Source: Mesodorylaimus sp. YZB2_4 | Taxonomy: Eukaryota > Nematoda > Enoplea > Dorylaimida > Dorylaimidae | Assembly: GCA_030248295.1 (NCBI GenBank) | Contig: JASANH010001652.1 | Span: 124,001-188,000, forward strand | Length of the DNA: 64,000 nucleotides | Reading direction: 5' to 3' | Part shown: one piece after another, positions 33,396-44,218 of the stretch | Layout of the letters: the number at the start of each line of letters is the position of its first letter | How positions within the stretch are numbered: the stretch's first letter is position 1 | Made by a program: the position numbers and the translations under genes | Notes under the pieces: model-generated | What the model was told of the DNA's origin: nothing | Seen by the model: only the letters and a program-made list of their open reading frames with translations | Database searches by the model: none

Positions 33396-35587
33396 ATGAA
33401 TGACGAGCCGATGAGCATGTTGAGAAGAAGTCAAGCTTATTTGTCGCACGAACAGGTAAGAGTGTAACTGAATTACGATCCTGCTTTGTCGGTTGCCTAG
33501 AGCTGTGGTTAGGGGACGTCAACGAACAGTGTCCAAGTGCAGGTTCGATAAAGCAGTGGGCTTCGCATTGAATATATCAGGGGTGTGCAGAATCATCGTG
33601 TTCAGCGAGTGTTCACCTGCCGTCGTGTCTTTTTTCTATGACTTGCGCGAATGCACGCCAGAAAACGGAGATCAGTGTACGCAAAGTACACTTCTCACTT
33701 TTTTCAACTAAAAGTCCTGAGCTAAATTCCAGAGTCGGTATTTAGGTCGCAGCACTGAATTTGTTCATGGTCAGTTTGTATTATTGACAGGGCATTCTCG
33801 CTTGGTTTCACCCTGCTCACTCAAAATTGACTGGAGCAGAGCGGTATTTAGAAAGAGTCGGCCTAGTTGAGTGCTCTTTTTGTGAATGCGACCACGTCTG
33901 TTTCGACATTTAGGGGGCGTATTAAATGTCAGTTGATGACGAGCCGACCCAGTGAACTTTATCAATATGCAAAAGACAAGGAACCTTCTCAGACAAGCAA
34001 TAATGACTGATGCACACTGGAGTGATTGATAGGTCGAAGAGGTTGGTGTTCGTAAATATAGCGTCGATCAATCAGATGAGGGGTAAAAAATAAACAAGGC
34101 GTACCTGGCATTGCACGGGCGGGGGCCCCTGCAGACATCATAAAGTTAAGGCTTATCAGTTGGCGGGTCTTTCTTGTGGTAAGTCCTTATCACCTGTCAT
34201 CCTTACATTTCTGACGTCAGGAAACACTTGTCACACAGGGTATGAATTTTAGGTGGAACGACTGTTGGATGTGATGAACGAGGAGATCGACGTGCACGGA
34301 CGAGGCAACTTCCCAACCTTGCATCTGACCCTGAGCACCTTGATCAAGCGCGTTCAATATCGATTAAGCGAACGTGACATGAACGTAAAGCAAGTGAAGA
34401 TGAACGGAGGAGCGGCCAGCTTTATCTTGGCCTCGAGGGATCTGCCCTATACCGACATCGATCTGATCTTCGGTGGTGTCGACTTATCGCAATCGACGAA
34501 CTTCGAATCAGTCAAGGATGCCGTGTTGGAGGCGTTGATCGACTTCCTGCCGCCGTGCACGAACAAGTCCAAGATCACGCCAGCGGCCATGAAGGAGGCG
34601 TATGTGAAAAAGATGGTGAAAGTGTGCGACGAGGACATGTGGTCACTGATATCATTAAATAATGATCTCGGCCGGTTCATCGAATTGAAATTTGTGCATC
34701 GCATGCGCAGACAATTCGAATTCAGCGTCGATTCGTTTCAAATTCATTTGGATTCGGTGTTGGACTGGGACGGAGATGATGAGAGCAGTCAACAACCGAG
34801 TGCCATTCGGGCCAATACTGTGCAAGGAGAACACATGCGTTCATCAGGCCCAGTGGCCGCCATGCCCTTGGTCTTGGCTGAATCAGTCTACGGCGACTTT
34901 CGATCAGCGCTCAGGCATTTGAATAAAATGCTAATCGATACGACCGAGCCAGAATTGATCAGAGGCGGCGGATTGCTCAAATATTGTCAACTATTGGCGC
35001 GCGGTTATCGACCCGCCCGCGCTGGTCAATGCCGTTCGCTGGAGCCATACATGTGTTCACGGTTTTTCATCGATTTCCCAACTGTTCTCGAGCAACAAAA
35101 GAAACTCAAGGCCTACATGGACAATCACTTTCGCGGAGACACGCGAGCCAAATACGACTATTTACTCCTACTCTATCGCGTGGTCGACGAAAGTACGGTG
35201 TGCTTGATGAACCACGATCGCCGCCTGACGCTGTCCATGATCAACTCGATGGCCTGCGACCTGAACACGCGCATGTACTACGAGGAACAACGACGACAGG
35301 CACTGCTGGCAGCCAAGGCGTTGTCGGTGCAGGCCTCGTCAACAACCGCGTCCACACGGTCCACAACGCCCACCACGTGCACGTGGACCAGCGGCGACAG
35401 ACGCACGTCCATGGAGAACGAATCGTGTCCAGGAGAGTGGTCGACAAAGACGGGCGGTGAACAAGCGAGTCCAGTGGCAGCTAATAATAATAACGAGACG
35501 GGCGATTCCGAAGGTCGACGACAAAGGCCCAAGCAAACTTTATTATACGTGCCTCCCAATGCTTCCTATTGGATTAAGGTTGTATAG
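33396..35587 (+). CDS. TENT5: TENT5 / FAM46 non-canonical poly(A) polymerase, 2 exons
   Basis: TENT5 proteins are cytoplasmic poly(A) polymerases of the nucleotidyltransferase superfamily that extend tails on selected mRNAs. Exons are 33396-33455 and 34253-35587, joined in phase 0, giving 464 residues (MNDEPMSMLRRSQAYLSHEQ, then VERLLDVMNEE). The family pattern is clear: VHGRGNFPTLHL; NGGAASFIL (the Gly/Ser nucleotide motif); YTDIDLIFG with the catalytic D-x-D; VDFLPP-like IDFLPPC; ITPAAMKEAYVKKMVKV; ELKFVHRMRRQFEFSVDSFQI; GGGLLKYCQLLARGYRP; YMCSRFFIDFP; VVDESTVCLMNHDRR. The last 90 or so residues are Ser/Thr-rich and lineage-specific. A splice acceptor sits 6 nt before the ATG, so the mRNA 5' end comes from a further upstream exon or a trans-spliced leader. 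C. elegans has one such gene; vertebrates have four. Confidence 0.95.
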
Positions 35588-38500
35588 GGTTACGCGGGGC
35601 ACGGATAACAAAAACATGAAAAAACGGGCGAGGAAAATGTATTTTTAAGTGTAAGGGTGTGCAGTAAGGATTCTGAGGGGGCCCTATCTAAAAGGCATTT
35701 ATTGATTTTTGCTTGAGGCAAGCAGATATGGTAAGCACAGTTTTCAGTTTTTCGTTCGCGTTCCCATGTGAACCGCAGCGATTTCTGATTTTTATTCTTT
35801 ATGCGTGCTATTTTATGAAGTATCGAATTTTTGAGCTTTTCTATTTTCTGAGGTTCCTTTTTATCAGACTCGGCTGGCTTTTTCCGGGACACAAGGTTTT
35901 TTATTCACCCGATTAGGGGTAGGTAGTTAGCTTATTTGTGCATTTCCTTCAAATAACGGGTGGAAAACAGTATAACGAATCAAGTTTTCTTGATCACACA
36001 TAAAAAGGGTGTGGCTATTCCAAGCGGGCGAAAGACCTAAATACGTATCAATCTTGACTTGCCTTGTTTTTTCTTTTTCTCAATGTCCATATATACTTCA
36101 TCATTCACTCGATGAATGACTTCAATCAAAGGGCAATGACAAAAACAAATTCTCGAGTAAATGTTCCGGATGATTTTTTCCTGGCAGTCTTTAAGATGTT
36201 GGTTCTTGTTCGAAGCGTATCTTTTTTCGAACACGTATTCGTACGTACTGTAGGGTGCCAGGCGCGCGATGAATGGTATGGGTGATAAAGCGCAACTTGG
36301 CATGCATTCTTCGAAAAGAAATTCAAGCGGGTATGAACTGTGGCTCTTCTATTTTATGTATTCGTCCTGGGCGGTGCCGGTTTTATACGTTTTTGTTTCC
36401 TCTCGTGTTATAAGTACATGATGTGTCCGAATGCGCATCTTGTGCAGCGATCATTATCTTATAACCCAAGGGCTGCCCTGGAAAAGGCTACGGTTTGTAC
36501 TTGCGTCATCAATGTTTTTTGTATTTTTTCATATTCGGGCCAAATAATATTGGTTTCCTATTCTATGGGTTTATGTGCATTTTTTAAAATAAGAATGCAC
36601 CAGCTAGGGAGGACGGAAATCAGAGCTTGTAAAAGAATGTACCATTTTGTAGATGTAGTGCGGATTGTCAATTGGTTTCTTGGCTTGGTATTCTTGTCGG
36701 AAAGGATTAAAAAAATTTGGCCCAAGTTGTACCGTGATGACGCATTCAACCTGCTCTTCACACAAAAGCTGCATTCATCAAGATGAAATGAGTTCGATGA
36801 AAACTTGATATTCTGCCTGCTATCCCCTGCCCTTGTGAGAGAAAGTGGTTGTTAGGCTACCCAAAATGGGACAATGCCGCTATTGAATCCTTCGAAAATG
36901 TGAACAGACACACAAATCCGCCCAGGTCGATTATTGTTGCTTGGACCATCATTCACACACACAGTCAACAAGTCTTCCATTCACTCTTTGTGGCACTCGT
37001 AGCACGGACGTACTGATATGGATTTTCTGGAATCCGAAGGGGCCTATATAGTGTTGGTGAATGCACAACGCCTACGCGTTTTTTCACTTTCGAATCAATT
37101 TCCGACTAGGCGAAAGCAATTCGAGGCACGAATGCGTTCGTACGCGTCTAATTACGTTGGGCCAACGACAGCGCAGCGGAAGGAAGGAATGTTGTTTTTG
37201 GCGAGTTTCTTCCAAGGATTCACTCTCTTTCCCCTCTCGCCGATCTGATCGTGAGCCAGTGCGACACTCTTTGTTGTGCTTCCCTTCTTGACGTACTTTC
37301 GCGCCTCCCACCCCGTGGGGCTTTAATTAAATTTTTCCCCCTTTATGTTATGCTTACACAAACTGAACGGCACGGCTGTGAGCGGACTCCGAGACAAGAA
37401 GAATAGCTGGAGGAGGACTCGCCAGACTACGTATCCATTTTGGTACCGAGACCCAGCCAGAAATACACAGAAAATTGCGAGGATGTTAGAAAGGGGAGAA
37501 AAGGATCTGTCAGATCGACGTAACATTCCAGAAACTCTGCGGCGAAGAGGGGCCATCACAGATGCATGGGTCTGGTGCTAGCTGACGCAATTAAAGTGTC
37601 AATGTGCTAATGCCCCAGGTGTCCTGCAAAAAGGGTGGCGTGTGACACGAAAGAGAGAATAGCAATCCACTGTTTGCGCCTGATGGAACTCCCATCTGAA
37701 AACTACAATTTATTCACGCAAGCAATAATTTGGGAGTTCTGGTCTTTTATCTCTGGCCCGAATTTCATTATACAGTATTCCAAATGCCAAATCCAGTTTC
37801 CATTCCATCTTTGCATCTCGCCTCCACCAGACTGGTAGTGATTCCTGCATAGGATGTGTAATCTAGCCAGACAAAAAGCCTACTTGTGCCCCACATTGCC
37901 CTTGCTAGGGCCCTAAAACTTTTCAAATGCTTCGCCGTGGAGAAATGGTCTCTTTTTGCTATGACGGAGTCTTCATAAACGGTACTGCGAGTGCCCTCTT
38001 CCCTGCAAAAACAGTAGGTGTCTTCTTCGCCGAATCGAAAGCAGCAGCATCCATAGTCGCTTCCTCATTGGCTCGAATCAGCATGCAGTGTCTTGACGAC
38101 GGGCCAACAGTTCGCTCGAGGAGATTCATAATTAACGCTTTCAACACAGACGTCAATGCCAAAGAAACTAGAGCAGCTTTGGCGGCGACCCAGCCTTGTC
38201 CATGCGTCACATTATTGGCATTTTCTTCAGGGATTATGAAATTAACGAGAAGTCCTCGGGGTCGTAATTACGTTTTCTCTTTGCAATCCGCCATGTAGCT
38301 ACCTTGCGACCGAGGATTCTCATGGGCACTTGTAGCCGAAGTACCAAACCCCCCACTCGTAGTCTACAGGGCCGAGAATAAACCCTCCCTAAAGCTCAGC
38401 CTCATGACGCACATTTTTGATTAGAAATTCAGAATAGAAAAATGAGCAGGTGCACTTCTGATGGAAATCTCGCAACTAAAAGGGCCATTTCTCGGACAAG

Positions 38501-39249
38501 ACCTTTGCGGGACCATGCCCGTAGCTGTCAAGCAATGGGGAAAAGGAAAAAGGGGTCTTTAACATATTTAGCCAAGTGCTAAAAACCCGCGCGCGAAGAA
38601 ACACAAGAATCTAACAAGTTACTGTAGATGTCGCTGGGAAATGATCAAGCTAATCAGGCTCTCAGGTATGAAATACAAATGCGAAGCCGAAAGGAAATGG
38701 GCACAAAGGCATAATAAGCTGCCTAAGAAAAAAATGGCTTATAAAACGCGACTTTCGAAAATGATACATTTTATTTTAATCAAACATGGGAGCAGCTCGA
38801 AACTAACGAGCCAGTCGTGGTCTTGGAACTCAAGTCAAGACCTGCAACGAGATTTTAATCCGGGTAGTATGGGGCTGCAAAATTTTGGATTTAGCTGATA
38901 ATGCGTTGGTTCCAATTGGCTGCTGTATAATTAATAGGCCGGGCGTAGGACAAACAGAATTTGTCAGGATTACGCAGATGCCATGTTTCAAGCGTGGGTG
39001 CGCGCACTCGAAGGGTAGGGAAGGCACAGAATCCTGTGGGTCGGTGCAAAAAAAAGTACTTGTCAGGCCAAAACGTGAGACAGTATGCCTGCCCTTTGAC
39101 GCTCCTGACGCCACAAGAGGCAGAAATTTCCGAAAATTCTGAATCATCACGACATGGACTCACACGTACATACGCTTACGATTAGGCATGTCCTTTTACC
39201 TTAATTTTTAGGGTCGTAGGGTCCCCCGAGTCCCTAGCTCCCCCTGTGT

Positions 39250-39425
39250 ACGCGCCTGTGGTGGGCTATGCGTCTGCCATTCACGCCAGGGACACTGTTA
39301 CGGGCGAATGTTCGACTCGCGGTCTGATAAATCATTTATTAAATGTAATGTGCCCCTCCACCCTCGAGTGCACATAAGCGTTTGTGAGGTGGTAAAACAT
39401 GAACATGAACATGAATGAAAATTCT
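39250..39425 (+). mobile_element. tRNA-derived SINE (family 2)
   Basis: The head has an A-box-like region (GTGGGCTATGCGTCTGCC) and the B box GTTCGACTC at 39310-39318. The body is short and the 3' end is a simple repeat of ATGAAC units (39397-39417). Copies on the minus strand at about 22.6 kb and in decayed form at 8.45 kb share head or tail sequence. No target duplication was identified. Confidence 0.65.
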
Positions 39426-40221
39426 AGCCATTTATGAGATCCTTCGTGAATACTCATTCGTCAATTTCAGTTTCCAGCCTTTAGGGTCGTTGAAAAATTA
39501 TAGCAAGACTTACTCTCATCTCCATAAAAGTGGTTTCCGACGACCATAAAGGTGGAACAACTAAACCTGATGCATGAGGCCACAATAAATCGGAAAAAGT
39601 CGCAAGAATTGTTATTCGAATCGGTTTCCATTATGATCCACAGCCGCCTTAATAATCAATGTTCTGCCCCTGATGAGCCATACACCTCCACTGCTGCGCT
39701 GGCATTGGTCCAAGGGCGTTTGGAGTGAACATCAGGACGTACCGCAAGCAATTCGATGCGGGCGTTGAAACATGATGGCTCTGGCCGCAGGACTTTTTAA
39801 GATGGTAGAGGATTTTTATTGAGACTGCCAATGAAAAGTTCAGCGACCGCAGCACAGACTGAAAGTTTTGAGATGCAAACTCGGCAGACACATCAATTCA
39901 TCTATTTTTGGTAGAGTTTAAGAGTTTTGAATCCGCTCAGTGTTGGGCCAATTCTTCACTGCTGAGCTTGAACGAGCCCAGTTTTACGTGGTTAGGCTTT
40001 CTTTGAACAATTTTACCATTTTGTATGAAGATGCCTTGAGACACGACGAGTGGACTTCTCTCTTTAGCGCAAACCAGCTTGAGCCGTCTCAGTTTTTCCA
40101 GGTTGGGCGCACTGGGCACGCACCCGTTGGGGGACCAAAGTAAAAGAGTGCCTTTAGTTCTATCATGGTGCCCATGATTTTTGTAACAGTCGCTTTATTA
40201 ATGTTTCTGATATACAGCGAC

Positions 40222-40680
40222 GTAGTGATCGTGCGGCCGCGGTGGTGCAGCGGTTCGGCATCCGTCTCTCCGCATTGCTTGGGAGCGAGTGGCTGGACTC
40301 GTCCCGGGTTCGATCCCCGGTGATATGGAGGTCGGTTTGCGAATCATAAACCCTCGCTGATCTTGCACGCCAGGCCGTGGGTGACTCACCCGGTACCGTC
40401 GATGGATTGGAGAGATTGGAGAGACGGAAGTCAAACAGGTTGACAAGTCTTGGCTGGCGAACACCGACAGGGTTCCCAGCCCGCCTGCCATCGTCCGAGG
40501 AAGTCAGTGTCCTGTCCAGGATGCCCTAGCGTGGAGGAGCTCCTAGTGGAGACAAGGAGAGGGGCTGCTGTGAGTGCCAGTCTGAGCACAGCCTTGCTTA
40601 GAAGGTCTGACTGTTGGCCGGCGATGGGCAAAACGGGCTTCGGCCCACAAAAATTAAACAAAACCAAAAAATGTAGTGAT
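40222..40680 (+). mobile_element. tRNA-derived SINE (family 1) with 8-bp target duplication
   Basis: The body is 40230-40672. GTAGTGAT flanks it at 40222-40229 and 40673-40680. The head has A box TGGTGCAGCGG (40243-40253) and B box GGTTCGATCCC (40307-40317), about 50 bp apart. A central segment follows, including AATCATAAACCCTCGCTGA, CTTGCACGCCAGG and GTGGGTGACTCA, and an A-rich tail closes it. Related copies lie in introns of PDE8 (47.7 kb) and UBA2 (62.3 kb). Confidence 0.8.
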
Positions 40681-42492
40681 TTTAACTCTCAGATACACAC
40701 CATTTTTTACTGCCAAAACATTTCTCCAAATCATACAAGCAGAGTTTAATTTTTCTGGTGTAAAATTATGGAATAGCATTGATTCGGATAGCTTTGTATA
40801 ATTTTGAAAGTCTCATTGAAGTGTTTCAGGTATAAGTAAAGCATGATGATGATGAAAGACTGCCTGCTGAAACTGTCTGAAAGAATTTTCAAAATAGGTA
40901 GACCAGATCAAAATAAGTTACAGATCAATATGCACAACTGTCAAAATTAATTCTGTCTCGGTCGCTATAATCAATATTGAGTGATTAGTGATCGTCTCGC
41001 CCAGAAACTGTTCCAAACAGTAAACATTGCATCTCGGCGTCCTGCATCCCAAGTCCCAGTGTCCAAACGGAGCGTCCTTGTTCTCCACGTTCGAGCACCC
41101 CGCGACCTATGGCCTCTCGCATATTTCGAATCTATACCCTGCTAGGCAGACATGTGTCGACGCATCACATACTTCGATGATACAAACGCCTCCGCTAGAC
41201 GCTAAAAAAGTTACTTTTAAGCCTTGCATACTAAATCAGTTATGGGGAAATCTTTTCCCAAGGAGAATCACGAAGCGTGCTCTGTACTAATGATCCCTGA
41301 GCATTCGCACACGTGAATTGGATACAGACAGTCAATTTCTAAGTAGGTGAAAAGGGTTTAATTTCTATCGGATATCGCGGTATCCTACTCCTTGGTTTCA
41401 TTCATCGCAGGCTAAGGCTAATTAGTCCGGTATTTCCTCGACTGCACAGCCAGAAAAGTAAAACCAAAGTTGTTTCTGTACAGCATGTTTTGCGTGCGAG
41501 CGCCCACATACGGCCAATGCTCACGCTTTCGTTGCAGTCACAAGCGGATGCTGCCGCCGGGTTTGACTCGCGTCTAGCAGGGTACAAATTTGAAATATGC
41601 TGGCCTGTCACCATCAGTCACGCTGTTCACTATTCGCTGTGCACTCCACGCGGAAACGCCAAAGCGCACTTAGATCGTGGGATACAAAGGCAATGAAATA
41701 AAACAAAATTAAAACACAAAACGTCAAGTCAATTGAAAAATTGCATGTCGCAATCAATAAAATTTCTCTCATTTCTCAGTGACTAGCCCGCAATAATGCC
41801 TCGGCGGTGTAGTCATATCGAATCTTCGAGCATCGCTAGATCCTAGATCTGCAATCCAGGGCCTGTGTTCCTGAGTATCATACTGGAATCGGTTGGCAAA
41901 TATTTTGAGCTGAATTCTAATTGGCGGTGTTTTCAGCGGCAAATACGTGTCTTAAAGAAGACTATACGCTGCTGGGAAAAAACAAGCGGGAGCAGCGCTT
42001 CCACAAATCCCCTGAATTCGAAGCCGGTGTCGATCGAAATGGGATATACGGGCCTCTTTCAGTCCCGCTAGAATCAGCAATGTCAATGCTGACTGGAATT
42101 CTATAAGATGCCGAAGATCGTCCAGGTCAAAATGTCCTGTGAACCGGAACGTTTCCACGCACGTATGCTATAATTATTATAGCCTGTTGTGAGAACAGTC
42201 ATGAAACGATAGATGGCCACACGCACGCACTTTTCAGCATGTGAATCGTGCAAGCAACTCTTCTCACCTATGGGCCCCTATCTTGTAAGCTCACGGTCAG
42301 CCACCATCGAAATTCTATTGGCTTCGCGCAGACGGACGAGGATTTATGGTACTTTATTTTCCAAAGCATACAAGACAGGTCATGACGCATTGGATGATCT
42401 GCATTCTAGCCAGCACACAGCATCTGATACAACATAAAAACAAGATCCCTGCAGCGAAGTCACATTGCACAGCGGATCATGATCGACGAGGG

Positions 42493-43271
42493 TTAATAGG
42501 AACGAGGTTGAGGGTTGCCACCTTCGTAGCCCTGTTGTTGTTGACCGTATTGAGGCGCTGGGGCCGGCGGCAGCTGCTGGCTACCGTGCCTGCGCTTGGA
42601 CATGGATCGAGGTCCGTTCTGAGCTATTTGAGAGCCCTGATACATAGGAGCCGCGCCTTGAGCGCCGTATCCACCTTGGCCCATATGTCCGCCACCGCCG
42701 CCGCCGAACCCCATGGCCTGCGGATTCGCGACGCCACCTCCAGGTTGCATTGCCGCCATTCCGGGTGTCTGCCCGTGCATTGGTCCCATGGCCTGCGGAT
42801 TCGGACTTGGTTGCATCGGTGCCATACCCCGAGGATCGCCAGTCGCTCCCATTGGATATCCGCCCATAGGGGGATGGCCTTGACCGTATTGAGGATAGCC
42901 GCCCATGACCGGACCACCCATACCTGGAGGATATCCACCCATGGCCGGATTCATGCCGAAACCCATCTGCGGATCGTAGCCAGCGCCCATTCCGAATCCC
43001 ATTCCTGGTCCTGGTGCGCCACCACCGAAATGCCCGTAAAAGCCGTAACCGCCAGGACCGAATCCAACGCCACCGTAGCCGCCTGGGGTGTATAGTTGGC
43101 CATAGCCTTGTCCACCGTGCCTACCGCCGCGATTGTGCATTCCGGCGGAGCTTTCAAGCAATACTAGCACCAAGCACAGCTAACGCACTCACGAATGACA
43201 GGCTGATAGGGAGCAAGAAGGCTGGACTAGTTTGCATTGCCGGATACCCTGCTGCCCGTTGGACTGTACAT
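42493..43271 (-). CDS. Predicted secreted Gly/Met/Tyr/Pro-rich low-complexity protein, 2 exons
   Basis: I propose two exons, 43271-43248 and 43179-42493, with a 68-nt intron, encoding 236 residues. The first exon gives MYSPTGSR; the second continues LCLVLVLLESSAG, so a classical signal peptide (basic start, hydrophobic core, small residues at the cut) appears only after splicing. The mature protein begins near MHNRGGRHGGQGYGQ and is almost entirely low-complexity: repeated GYGG, GFGMG, MGGYP (four or more times), NPQAMG, and a Gln/Pro-rich end (PQYGQQQQGYEGG). There is no Cys. Such composition fits structural secreted proteins (cuticle, eggshell, silk or glue) or phase-separating proteins; which one is unknown. 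A minus-strand TATATA at 43379-43384 lies about 108 bp before the ATG. The second exon frame is firm; the first exon is inferred. Confidence 0.66.
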
Positions 43272-43378
43272 TCTCAGTCGGCTATTTGTCACTGCAGTGT
43301 ATTTGGCATATTGCTCGTCCAGAAAGCCTGTTCGCGCTTGCAATGCTTTAGTCTTCAGTCTACATTCCATATGCGGCA

Positions 43379-43384
43379 TATATA
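43379..43384 (-). promoter_or_regulatory. TATA box of the secreted low-complexity protein gene
   Basis: TATATA on the minus strand lies about 108 bp upstream of the proposed ATG at 43271, giving a 5' UTR of roughly 80 nt. Function is inferred from position. Confidence 0.35.
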
Positions 43385-43705
43385 CGTGGGGGCATACAGC
43401 ACCACTTCCTGACGAAAGGGCGAGGTGCGCATAAGGAAAGACTAAGGTTTCTGGGCGAGCGACGTGATCACATTTTCGAAAAGGTCGAAATGAGGCCAAT
43501 AGAAAAAGCAATTCACGCTGGTTAGTACGGTCGGTCGTAAATCAGTTGGAACAGTCTCGCGGGGAGTGTTCACCTGGAATGGCCGATGCGCTTTGCTAGT
43601 CCGAGGAAGCTACGATTTTCTTTTTGCGATGTCAACGGGTCCGGCGGGGTGCTAGTCGAAGCTAAAGGGGCGGACTCCCTCGGGCGCGGGTCTCGCTTTT
43701 ATTAT

Positions 43706-43942
43706 TTAGCCGGCGGCCTTGGAGCCCTCGGCGGTTCGCTTGGTCGCCTTCGACGTGTCATCAACGGCATTATGGCCGAGCAGTAGCCTAGTCGGCGCCT
43801 TTCCGCCGAGTCCCGCTGCTTTCATCGTTTCACCCAGCTTCGTCGTGCCCGCTTTCGCTCGTGCTGCTGTTTCTGGCGCTGCTGATCTTTCTTCTACGAG
43901 CGAGTCGAGCGAACGAGCCTTATCCGTAGACCCGGTGAGCAT
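43706..43942 (-). CDS. Possible small Ala/Lys/Gly/Thr-rich protein (uncertain)
   Basis: A 78-codon minus frame from the ATG at 43942 reads MLTGSTDKARSLDSL onward and ends GSKAAG. It is basic and lacks hydrophobic stretches or a domain. In support, TATAAAA occurs on the minus strand 58 bp before the ATG (44006-44000), and an AATAATAAA-like A/T stretch follows the stop. The opposite strand is also open here, so this could be chance. I do not recognise it. Confidence 0.25.
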   Translation of the reverse strand: MLTGSTDKARSLDSLVEERSAAPETAARAKAGTTKLGETMKAAGLGGKAPTRLLLGHNAVDDTSKATKRTAEGSKAAG

Positions 43943-43999
43943 ACCTCCCGCCACACCCGTGTCCAAGCGAGTCCGAGGGAAGGCCCGAGTTTTATCTAG

Positions 44000-44087
44000 T
44001 TTTATAGCAAACAAGTCGGCCTCTATTCCGAATCGCCATTGGCATCTTTTTCGTCCATTTCCATTTGCGGGTTGGTACAGTATATAA
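44000..44087. promoter_or_regulatory. Divergent TATA boxes: PDE8 (plus) and a minus-strand transcript
   Basis: TATATAA at 44081-44087 (plus) lies 132 bp before the PDE8 ATG at 44219. TATAAAA on the minus strand lies at 44006-44000. The two are about 75 bp apart and point away from each other, the layout of a short bidirectional promoter. Only the plus-strand gene is certain. Confidence 0.4.
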
Positions 44088-44218
44088 GCCGAGTGAAGAG
44101 AATCATTGGATATCTATTTATGGGAGTCATGTTTGGCTAAGGCGACGGGGAAAAGTTGCTCGGCCAAGGCAGGACACTTGTCTCTGGACGGACCTTCTCG
44201 AGTGGACAGTACTCGATT

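Larger units (their letters stand above)
35588..42492. other. Intergenic region with SINE insertions, no gene recognised
   Basis: This 6.9-kb stretch holds a SINE of each family (about 39250-39425 and 40230-40672). A plus frame of 148 codons (36340-36786) is Phe/Val/Leu-rich and AT-rich with no domain. Overlapping plus and minus frames at 37927-38298 also match nothing I know. The remainder is AT-rich sequence. Confidence 0.45.

Noticed and set aside
36340-36786. Plus frame of 148 codons downstream of TENT5
   Set aside because: AT-rich, many Phe/Val/Leu/Ile but no domain, no homology I recognise and no promoter or splice context; probably chance.
37927-38298. Overlapping plus (123 codons) and minus (83 codons) frames; the minus one briefly resembled a sideroflexin C-terminal fragment
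   Set aside because: The resemblance is weak and rests on generic hydrophobic and charged runs. A stop interrupts any upstream extension. Not supportable without a search.
40236-40330. tRNA-like A and B boxes suggesting a tRNA gene
   Set aside because: The tRNA-like part continues into a longer element with an A-rich tail and an 8-bp target duplication; related copies exist, so it is a SINE.
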